From CAWJLE01 sp963843645 (GTDB lineage Bacteria > Chloroflexota > Anaerolineae > DAOTYC01), in NCBI GenBank assembly GCA_963843645.1, contig CAWJLE010000005.1, forward strand, positions 682,001 to 746,000: DNA of 64,000 bases, read 5' to 3'. This document shows positions 48,341 to 55,202 of the stretch, piece by piece; positions within the stretch are counted from its first letter, which is position 1; every line of letters starts with the position of its first letter. Below the pieces are notes generated by a model, which had not been told where the DNA came from, made no database searches, and worked only from the letters and a program-made list of their open reading frames with translations. A program made the translations under genes and the position numbers.

Positions 48341-48997
48341 ATGAAGAAGCGGTTTTCGTCCCTCACGATCCTGTTCGCCCTCGGCCTGGTGGCCCTCGTT
48401 TCGTCGCTCGTGTACCCGGTGATGTCCTACGCGGCTGCACCTGTCGCCCCTGTGGCGGCCGTCCAGTTGACCACAGCGGAAACGCAGAGCTTGCTGCTGT
48501 TCATGCGGGAAGAAGAAAAGCTGGCTCACGACGTCTACGTGACGTTATACGACAAGTGGGGTATCTTCGTCTTCGATAATATCGCCAACGGCGAATCGAC
48601 CCACATGGCCGCGATCAAGGCCCTGCTCGACCGGTACGGCCTCGCCGATCCGGCGGCGGGCAAGGGCGTCGGTGAGTTCACCGATCCGACTCTGCAGAGC
48701 CTGTACGATCAGTTGGTGGCATCGGGGCAGGTTTCGCTGAGCGGCGCGCTGCGCGTGGGTGCGACCATCGAAGAGATCGACATCCGCGACCTGAATGCCA
48801 CGCTCGCGGACACGACGAACCGGGATGTCACCCTGGTCTACGAGAACCTGATGAAGGGTTCCCGCAATCACCTGCGCGCCTTCGTCTCCACCTTGAGCGC
48901 GCAGACAGGGGAGACCTACGAGCCCCAGTACCTCAGCGCGGACGAATACGACGCCATCGTCGGCTCCGGCATCGAGCGCGGCCCGGCCCGCCGCTGA
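48341..48997 (+). CDS. secreted DUF2202 ferritin-like protein
   Basis: 218 aa. Signal peptide LTILFALGLVALVSSLV with a cleavage-like SYAAA. The mature part is a helical bundle with acidic/histidine pairs: FMREEEKLAHDVYVTLYDKW, ANGESTHMAAIKALLDRY, ATIEEIDIRDL, GSRNHLRAFV, spaced as in ferritin-like folds. GGAGG precedes ATG 48341. Function of DUF2202 unknown; metal binding is likely. Confidence 0.88.
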   Translation: MKKRFSSLTILFALGLVALVSSLVYPVMSYAAAPVAPVAAVQLTTAETQSLLLFMREEEKLAHDVYVTLYDKWGIFVFDNIANGESTHMAAIKALLDRYGLADPAAGKGVGEFTDPTLQSLYDQLVASGQVSLSGALRVGATIEEIDIRDLNATLADTTNRDVTLVYENLMKGSRNHLRAFVSTLSAQTGETYEPQYLSADEYDAIVGSGIERGPARR

Positions 48998-49058
48998 CCG
49001 GTTCGAAAAGCCTGCACCTGCGCCCGCGGGCGGCCCCGGCCCTCCGCGGGCGCAGCCA

Positions 49059-49088
49059 TTTCCCCTCTCAGCGCCAAAATGATATAAT
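49059..49088 (+). promoter_or_regulatory. promoter-like sequence before protease gene
   Basis: TATAAT (49083-49088) in the context ATGATATAATTCGCAT, with TTTCC 19 bases upstream. The same arrangement recurs at 50262-50291. Confidence 0.45.
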
Positions 49089-49148
49089 TCGCATCAGCGA
49101 CTTGTACAAAAGAGAGTCACGAGCAAGCCTACGCGGGCGGAGCCTGAG

Positions 49149-49829
49149 ATGATCACCAACAGCGTGTTGCAGCGGACGTTCAGCCTGAACTGCCGGGGAC
49201 GATGCGGCACTTGCTTCACCATCGACGTCGAGGGGCGGCAGTACATCGTGACCGCGCGCCACCTGGTGGAGCAAATCGACGGCCAGGCGGATATCCGCAT
49301 CTTCCACGAGAAAATGTGGAAGCAGCTGCCCATCAGGTTGGTGGGGCACGGTGCCGGGCGGGCGGACGTGTCGGTGCTGGCGGCGGATATACGGCTGTCG
49401 CCCAATTTGCCCCTGGAGGCGAGATCGGGCGGCGTCGCGCTGGGCCAGGACGTCTATTTCCTCGGGTTCCCCTACCGGCTGCACACCGACGTCGGGGCGC
49501 TCAATCGCGATTTTCCCCTGCCGTTCGTCAAGAAAGCCACACTGTCATGCATCGCCATCGAGGACGGGGTCTCCTGCTTCTTCCTCGACGGCCACAACAA
49601 TCCGGGTTTCTCCGGCGGCCCGGTCGTGTTCACGCGTCCCAGGGAGCTCAAGTACCGCGTCGCCGCGGTGATCGCCGGGTTCCGCGCGCATAGCCAACCC
49701 GTGTACCATGGCGACGAGCCCTCGGAGCTGTTCGCGTACGAGAACACCGGCATCATCCTGTCGTACGGCATTCGCCACGCCGTCGAGATCATCCGCGCGA
49801 ACCCGATCGGCCTGGAGCTGCGTGACTGA
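49149..49829 (+). CDS. trypsin-like serine protease
   Basis: 226 aa chymotrypsin-fold peptidase. Catalytic His in IVTARHLVEQ, Asp in GRADVSVLA, Ser in NPGFSGGPVVF. No signal peptide or membrane anchor, and no PDZ domain, so it is probably cytoplasmic. Cysteines are few. Its role is unknown; trypsin-like proteases without signal peptides also occur in defence loci, and one lies 1 kb downstream. Confidence 0.82.
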   Translation: MITNSVLQRTFSLNCRGRCGTCFTIDVEGRQYIVTARHLVEQIDGQADIRIFHEKMWKQLPIRLVGHGAGRADVSVLAADIRLSPNLPLEARSGGVALGQDVYFLGFPYRLHTDVGALNRDFPLPFVKKATLSCIAIEDGVSCFFLDGHNNPGFSGGPVVFTRPRELKYRVAAVIAGFRAHSQPVYHGDEPSELFAYENTGIILSYGIRHAVEIIRANPIGLELRD

Positions 49830-49853
49830 CGGCACTGCCCAGTCCATTTAACC

Positions 49854-49920
49854 GCAGATGAACGCAGATATACACAGATTAGAAACGCAAGGTAACCTGT
49901 GGCCATCTGCGTTTATCTAC
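49854..49920. repeat. interspersed palindromic element A
   Basis: The arm GCAGATGAACGCAGATA (49854-49870) recurs inverted as CATCTGCGTTTATCTAC (49904-49920); 14 of 17 positions pair. The arms match the widely seen environmental repeat built on GCAGAT. Confidence 0.65.
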
Positions 49921-50094
49921 AGTCAGACGCTGTTCTTTCAAGCATCACAATCCCGCCCTGCATCGACCTGTTTGTGCGCCGGCGGCACGCTGGGCGGGAA
50001 AGCTGGCGCTTCCTCCTGTGCGCAGGAAGCGAAGCCTGGCAGCCCAGAGAGCGAGTGATCCCGGGGCAGCGGCGCTTGATCGGATCGCAGGTCA

Positions 50095-50220
50095 TCTGGA
50101 CCGCGAAACACACGAATGGAACGCGCGAGAAACGGCCTTCGCCGTGGGATCGGTTTAGCCGGGTCCTAGGGAGTCTTTTTTCGCGCGTTTCGTTCCGTTT
50201 CGTGCGTTTCGTGGTCCAGA
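50095..50220. repeat. interspersed palindromic element B
   Basis: An arm starting TCTGGACCGCGAAACACACG (50095) recurs inverted ending at 50220, where the reverse complement reads TCTGGACCACGAAACGCACG. Each arm is about 40 bp and they are joined by about 45 bp. Confidence 0.65.
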
Positions 50221-50261
50221 CGACCCTGCGATTGATTAGATGCTATTGCCCTCGGTGGTGA

Positions 50262-50291
50262 TTTCCGTTCGCCACCCCGACATGATATAAT
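50262..50291 (+). promoter_or_regulatory. promoter of the nucleotidyltransferase/ATPase cassette
   Basis: TATAAT (50286-50291) within ATGATATAATTCGCAT, TTTCC 19 bases upstream; near copy of 49059-49088. Confidence 0.5.
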
Positions 50292-50326
50292 TCGCATAAC
50301 CGACTCTGTTGGAGGAACTAGCGAAT

Positions 50327-50620
50327 ATGTCTGCTGTGCAACGCGACGCGGACCTGTGCACCACAGCCTCAAATTGCATACCGGTGATGGTCGAGCGCAT
50401 CGTTCGCGAGTTTCAGCCGTCGCGGATCATCCTGTTCGGCTCCTACGCGCGCGGCGAAGCCGCCGCGGACAGCGACGTTGACCTGCTCGTGGTCATGCCC
50501 AAGTCGAAGACAAACGTTAGGCACAGCTTGATTACTGTGATGCGTCCACTCATGGTGTTTTCGGAGAACTGTAATCTGCGCAGGCATCATTTTGTCGTGC
50601 ATTACGGCATGAACCTCTGA
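50327..50620 (+). CDS. MNT-type nucleotidyltransferase domain protein (C-terminus degenerate)
   Basis: 97 aa. The nucleotidyltransferase signature is FGSYARGEAAADSDVDLLVV. After VVMPKSK the sequence no longer matches the family (expected: a second catalytic Asp region and a T-P-E end), and it closes with NCNLRRHHFVVHYGMNL. It may be truncated or recombined. GGAGG lies 11 bases before ATG 50327. MNT proteins usually partner a HEPN protein; a HEPN-like gene occurs three genes later. Confidence 0.72.
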   Translation: MSAVQRDADLCTTASNCIPVMVERIVREFQPSRIILFGSYARGEAAADSDVDLLVVMPKSKTNVRHSLITVMRPLMVFSENCNLRRHHFVVHYGMNL

Positions 50621-50715
50621 TGGATGAAGGGACAAATGGTGATGTTTCAATTGCTGAACCGCCTGAGATCGTCTAGATTGAGGTGCGGATTCATCACTGA
50701 CTTTGGGGGCATCCG

Positions 50716-52110
50716 ATGATCTCTCGAATAGGTTTGCACAATTTCAAGGCCTTTGATGAGTTGGGGCTTGAATTGAAACCACTGACGTTTCTTCTTGGGC
50801 CGAATAACTCTGGTAAATCATCGATTATCGCGGCTCTTCGCGTACTGACTCAGACTATTGAAAGCTACGACCCTCACGTTGCTCTTCTCCTGGATGGGAT
50901 AATGGGGGACTTCGGTACATTCAAAGACGTCGTCTACGGGAATCACCGGGCACGCGTGCTGGGGATTAGCATTTCAATTCAGCCAGGCGTTTCCAAACTC
51001 GGCGATCCTGTGCGCGATGACGGCGCTTCCGCCGACTTGTGGCCGGGATCCACCAGTCAGACAATGCAAATCACGCTGGAGTACAAGTACAGGACAGTGC
51101 GACGCGAGGTCGTTTTGAACCGTACCGAGGTGAAGCTAGATAATGTGTCTCTTCTGGCGACAGCCTATTCGAAGGATTCTGAGAGGCAATTAGTCGAGAA
51201 AATCGGGGACACCTCAGTGCCTTCTTCCTTAAAATCAACAGTGGCAGACGCGCTCAGGATTCACAATTTCCTACCACAGATTTCTACATATTACGCCTCA
51301 AGACAGTCTGAGCGCAGTGCTCTCGGTAGCTTCATGACATCGGACATCGAGAAAAATCTTCAGAGCGCTACTCGAGTTTCGAGGTCGGCCCAGATACACC
51401 TTCGGGACGTGGAGTATGTTGGCGCGATGCGTGTGCCCCCATTGAGAACCTATTTGTTCGGCGGCGAAAGAAGGCGACGTATCGGAGCATCTGGCGAGAA
51501 CGCTGCCAACGTGTTGGCGATGGATTCAGCACGTGGAGGTTCTCGATCGCTCAATATTGCGGGGCATGTACGAGACTGGATGAAACAGGCTGGTATTGCG
51601 TCAGATCTGCGCGTGGAACCGTTATCCGACCGCCACTATGAAATCCGCGTGCAGCATCCGGTCACAGAGGAATATCAGAATCTAGCAGATGTAGGCTATG
51701 GCAACAGCCAAATACTGCCAGTCCTTGTTGGTGGTTTCAATCTCCGACCGGGCGCCACGTATCTTGTGGAAGAACCTGAGATACATTTGCACCCGCGTGC
51801 GCAAGCGGAGCTGGGCGACTTCTTCCTCGACCTCTACCGGCGGGGAGTGCAGTCAGTTGTGGAAACGCACAGCGAACATCTGATCCTGCGTCTGCAACAG
51901 CACGTCGCAAGCCAGTCGATACCCCCCGACAAGATCGGCTTCTACTACGTTTATGCGCAGGGCAAGAAAAAGGGGGTGGCCCCACTTAAGCTGGATAGCC
52001 TTGGCCGTTTCACCGAGCCTTGGCCCGAAGGTTTCTTCCCGGAACGTCTGGAAGAGGCCAAGAAACTGTCCAAATTGCGCTTTAAGATCGAGTCGTCGGA
52101 GAATCGCTGA
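50716..52110 (+). CDS. AAA15-type ATPase with DUF3696-like C-terminus
   Basis: 464 aa SMC/OLD-like ATPase. Walker A LLGPNNSGKSS near residue 35, central coiled and insertion region, signature/Walker B TYLVEEPEIHLHPRAQAEL near residue 355, H-motif VVETHSEHLIL. The last ~60 residues (GFFPERLEEAKKL) match the DUF3696 type. No TOPRIM nuclease domain follows, unlike GajA. The next gene starts 2 bp after its stop, so the PIN-like product is probably its effector. Base composition is lower in GC than flanking genes. Confidence 0.88.
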   Translation: MISRIGLHNFKAFDELGLELKPLTFLLGPNNSGKSSIIAALRVLTQTIESYDPHVALLLDGIMGDFGTFKDVVYGNHRARVLGISISIQPGVSKLGDPVRDDGASADLWPGSTSQTMQITLEYKYRTVRREVVLNRTEVKLDNVSLLATAYSKDSERQLVEKIGDTSVPSSLKSTVADALRIHNFLPQISTYYASRQSERSALGSFMTSDIEKNLQSATRVSRSAQIHLRDVEYVGAMRVPPLRTYLFGGERRRRIGASGENAANVLAMDSARGGSRSLNIAGHVRDWMKQAGIASDLRVEPLSDRHYEIRVQHPVTEEYQNLADVGYGNSQILPVLVGGFNLRPGATYLVEEPEIHLHPRAQAELGDFFLDLYRRGVQSVVETHSEHLILRLQQHVASQSIPPDKIGFYYVYAQGKKKGVAPLKLDSLGRFTEPWPEGFFPERLEEAKKLSKLRFKIESSENR

Positions 52111-52111
52111 C

Positions 52112-52690
52112 GTGGAGATCGTCATTGACGCTCAAGTGGTCAGCGCCTATTTCCAGGAATCTGCCCTCGAACTGCCGGCACCTGCAGGAGGTCTTACAGA
52201 CAGTGCGACCTTGGTTTTCGAGCGGGTCGGAACACATGATCGAGCCTTTCTCGACGAAGGCGGACAAATCAAACAGGAGTGGCGCAATTTGGTGCAACCA
52301 GAATGGTTCGACGTATGGTACGCCGATCTCATTCGGGACGATGCCGCCATAGAGATAGCTGCACCCACGTGTGAATCACTGCGCCAAGCCCTGAAGAGCA
52401 AGGGTTTCCCACAGGGCAGTCGGGACTTCTGGTACGTCCGAACGGCAAAGGCCGTTTTGAACCGATATGGGCAGGCGGTCATAGTGTCTGAGGATATGGA
52501 CTTGCACGATCCGATTCAGAAAAAGGTGGAAACGACACACCGGGGGCGGATTCTTCGATCTGGGAACGGGTCAGTTGCCAAGTTCCTTCAGCGACGCGAG
52601 AATATCGCCGTCGTATGTGTGGCGGCGTACCTCCAACTGGTCGACAATGAAGAGAACGGGCCAGTTGGGTACGATTGCCAAAGCAGTTGA
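52112..52690 (+). CDS. PIN-like domain protein paired with the ATPase
   Basis: 192 aa. GTG start at 52112. The N-terminus MEIVIDAQVVSAYF has a PIN-type first Asp; acidic residues follow in IKQEWRNL, and VIVSEDMDLHDP supplies the last Asp group. This pattern fits a PIN-fold nuclease, though I cannot verify the fold. Two bases after the ATPase stop. I infer a nuclease effector controlled by the ATPase. Confidence 0.62.
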   Translation: MEIVIDAQVVSAYFQESALELPAPAGGLTDSATLVFERVGTHDRAFLDEGGQIKQEWRNLVQPEWFDVWYADLIRDDAAIEIAAPTCESLRQALKSKGFPQGSRDFWYVRTAKAVLNRYGQAVIVSEDMDLHDPIQKKVETTHRGRILRSGNGSVAKFLQRRENIAVVCVAAYLQLVDNEENGPVGYDCQSS

Positions 52691-52751
52691 CTGACCAGCG
52701 GAGTGAGATCCATCGCGCCAGTGTGACAGCAAGAGCTGCCATGGAGGAGTC

Positions 52752-53306
52752 ATGGACGAGATTGACCTGAAGAAATTCCCTGACCAATCAGTCGACGATG
52801 CTGGGATGATTGTCAATTTGCCGCTATGGATTGATGAATTCGAGCAGTATTTTGACGCGACAATCGTGGGCGAAATCCAAAAAACGATTCGAATCGGCCT
52901 GAAAACAGCGCCTTTCATACTGATTAGTTGCGCCATAGACTTTCTTGTCACCTTTTGGGCAGGCGCTGAATCTACCGGACCTCGCTACGCGGATTTCGTG
53001 AACACCTTCTTCCCCGGATATGATGGTAAGAGCTTGTATGCGGAACTTCGCTGCAGGATGGTTCACAACCATTCCGTTGGCAAGAGGGTCATCATATGCT
53101 GGAATGAACCAGATATCCACAGATGTACCACTACTGACGGCGTAGTGGTCCTGACGTTGGAACAGTTCTTTGATGACTTTGTCAAGGCGAAAGACAGGTA
53201 CTTCACAGAGCTACGTAAGGATCCAAAACTGCTTGAGAAACAGATTGCACGATTCAATAGATTGGGTGTATTGTGCTCAGTTGACCCCAATGAACTGAGA
53301 GAGTGA
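52752..53306 (+). CDS. HEPN-like hypothetical protein
   Basis: 184 aa, mostly helical. LYAELRCRMVHNHSVGKRV has the R-x4-H arrangement of HEPN ribonucleases. N-terminal helices include IQKTIRIGLKTAPFILISCAIDFLV. GGAGGAG lies directly before ATG 52752 with tight spacing. It follows the PIN gene by 61 bp and probably belongs to the same unit. RNase activity is inferred from the motif only. Confidence 0.6.
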   Translation: MDEIDLKKFPDQSVDDAGMIVNLPLWIDEFEQYFDATIVGEIQKTIRIGLKTAPFILISCAIDFLVTFWAGAESTGPRYADFVNTFFPGYDGKSLYAELRCRMVHNHSVGKRVIICWNEPDIHRCTTTDGVVVLTLEQFFDDFVKAKDRYFTELRKDPKLLEKQIARFNRLGVLCSVDPNELRE

Positions 53307-53387
53307 GCTACCACGGCCCAACAACCGTAACAGTCAGTCAGGCGCGTGTCGATTTTAATGACCATCAAGGACCAACCACGCACCTGC

Positions 53388-55202
53388 TTACTTGCCATAA
53401 GTGAAAAGGTCAACGTAGTATCTCAACTCTACTTGTTCATTCATTAGTCCCCAGACTTCCGAAGTCTCGCAGACTTCGGAAGTCTCTTCGTATCCGCGGG
53501 CTTTCCCGTCACTCCGCCGGCTCGTCCCCTCCCGCCACATGGATTCGGGGGCGGTCATGCCCATGAGGTTGAGGGTGCGCGCGAGCACGTGCTTCGCGGC
53601 CAGGGTGAGCTTGAGGCGCGCTTTGGTCAGGGCTTCGTCGCCGGGCTCCGATGAGATGACGCGGCACTGCTTGTAGAACGAGTGGAACAGGCTCGCCAGG
53701 TCCTGCGCGTAGTGCGTCAGGTGGTGCGGGGCCAGGTCCTCGGCCGCCATCTCCACGATCTCGGGCAGGAGCAGCATCTGGCGGATGAGCGCCTGCTCGG
53801 CCGGCGCGGTCAGCAGCGCGACGTCGCCGTCGGCGAACTCCATGCCCAGGCCTTCAGCTTTGCGCAGGATGCTGCACACGCGGGCGTGCCCGTACTGCAC
53901 GTACCACACCGGGTTGACGTCCGATTCCTCCTTCGCCAGGGTCAGGTCGAAGTCCATCTGGCTGTCCGCCGAGCGGGACAGCAGGAAGAAGCGCACCGCG
54001 TCGGAGCCGACCTCTTCCAGCACCTCACGCAGGGTGATGATGTCGCCGGTGCGCTTGGACAGGCGGACGATCTCGCCGCCGCGCTTCAGGGTGACGAGCT
54101 GGTAGAGCAGGACGGTCAGACGCTTCGGGTCGACGCCCAGCGCCTTCATGGCGGACTTCATGCGCGGGACGTGGCCCTGGTGGTCGGCGCCCCACACGTC
54201 GATGACCCAGTCGAAGCCCCGTTCGACGAACTTGTTGTAGTGGTAGGCGATGTCCGAGGCGAAGTAACCGGGCGTGCCGTCCGAGCGGATGATCACCGCG
54301 TCTTTGTCGTCGCCCACGTCGGTGGCGGCGAACCAGACGGCGCCGTCGTGCTCCGCGATCAGGTTGCGCTCGCGGAGGAGGGTCATCACTTTGCCGAACA
54401 GTCCGCTGGTGTAGATCGACTTCTCGGAGAACCAGTGGTCGTACTCGATGCCCATGAAGGCCAGGTCGGTGGAGATGCTCTTCAGCATGGCCGCCAGCCC
54501 CAGGTCGCTCAAGGCCTCCGTGGCTTCGGCGCGTTCCATGTGGAGGAAGCGGTCGCCCTCGCGCGCGGCGATGTCGCGGCCCAGGTCGATCATATACGCG
54601 CCCTGGTAGCCCTGCTCCGAGACCGGCTCGTCGCGGCCGAGGGCCTGGGCGTAGCGGGCGTACAGGGTATCGGCGAAGTGGCGCATCTGCGTGCCGCCGT
54701 CGTTGACGTAATATTCGCGCTGGACCGCGTAGCCGGCGGCCGCCAGGACGCGGGCCAGGGCATCGCCGATGACGGCGTTGCGGCCCGAGCCGACGGTCAG
54801 GGGGCCGGTCGGGTTGGCGCTGACGAACTCGACCTGCATCTTGCGCCCTTTGCCCAGATCGACGTCCCCGAACGTGGTGGGGGTGGACAGGATGCCGTCC
54901 ACCTGGCGGGCGACCCATGCGTCGTCGAGGGTGAAGTTGATGAAGCCGGGATGGGCGGTTGCGGTGCCGGCGATGTACTCTCTCTGGGGCAGGTAGCCGC
55001 GCACGATGTCGGCGATCTTGACCGGGGCCATGCGCGCCAGTCGCGCCATCGACATACAGACGGGCGTGGCGAAGTCGCCGTGCTCGGCCTGCTTCGGGTG
55101 GCCGATGACCACTTCCGGCACCTCGAAGTCCGGCAGGTCCCCTTTCTTCTGTGCTTTCTTGATGGCGGCTTTCACCAGGTCGGCGAGGTCGTGGTTAATC
55201 AT
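53388..55202 (-). CDS. argS: arginyl-tRNA synthetase with element-derived C-terminal tail
   Basis: 604 aa class I synthetase. N-terminal additional domain, then VEFVSANPTGPLTVGSGRNAVIGD, where the HIGH box reads TVGS, lacking both histidines. Tunnel and stem-contact regions include WGADHQGHVPRMKSAMKALG. Anticodon domain LASLFHSFYKQCRVI ending MTAPESM, where ArgRS normally stops. About 47 extra residues follow, including YEETSEVCETSEVWG, encoded by a perfect hairpin element at 53453-53485. ATG 55202 overlaps the polA stop (ATGA). Confidence 0.93.
   Translation of the reverse strand: MINHDLADLVKAAIKKAQKKGDLPDFEVPEVVIGHPKQAEHGDFATPVCMSMARLARMAPVKIADIVRGYLPQREYIAGTATAHPGFINFTLDDAWVARQVDGILSTPTTFGDVDLGKGRKMQVEFVSANPTGPLTVGSGRNAVIGDALARVLAAAGYAVQREYYVNDGGTQMRHFADTLYARYAQALGRDEPVSEQGYQGAYMIDLGRDIAAREGDRFLHMERAEATEALSDLGLAAMLKSISTDLAFMGIEYDHWFSEKSIYTSGLFGKVMTLLRERNLIAEHDGAVWFAATDVGDDKDAVIIRSDGTPGYFASDIAYHYNKFVERGFDWVIDVWGADHQGHVPRMKSAMKALGVDPKRLTVLLYQLVTLKRGGEIVRLSKRTGDIITLREVLEEVGSDAVRFFLLSRSADSQMDFDLTLAKEESDVNPVWYVQYGHARVCSILRKAEGLGMEFADGDVALLTAPAEQALIRQMLLLPEIVEMAAEDLAPHHLTHYAQDLASLFHSFYKQCRVISSEPGDEALTKARLKLTLAAKHVLARTLNLMGMTAPESMWREGTSRRSDGKARGYEETSEVCETSEVWGLMNEQVELRYYVDLFTYGK
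53453..53485. repeat. REP-like perfect hairpin, copy 2 (inside argS frame)
   Basis: AGACTTCCGAAGTCT (53453-53467), loop CGC, AGACTTCGGAAGTCT (53471-53485): a perfect 15-bp hairpin. It carries the 13-mer ACTTCGGAAGTCT shared with 40195 and 61684. In the argS frame it encodes ETSEVCETSEV. Confidence 0.8.

Larger units (their letters stand above)
49830..50326. other. intergenic region with interspersed palindromes
   Basis: About 500 bp without a supportable gene. It holds two large imperfect palindromes (49854-49920 and 50095-50220) and the promoter of the defence-like cassette. Confidence 0.6.

Noticed and set aside
50716..52690. Gabija or PARIS system
   Set aside because: The ATPase lacks a TOPRIM domain and the partner is neither a UvrD-like helicase nor a TOPRIM/DUF4435 protein.
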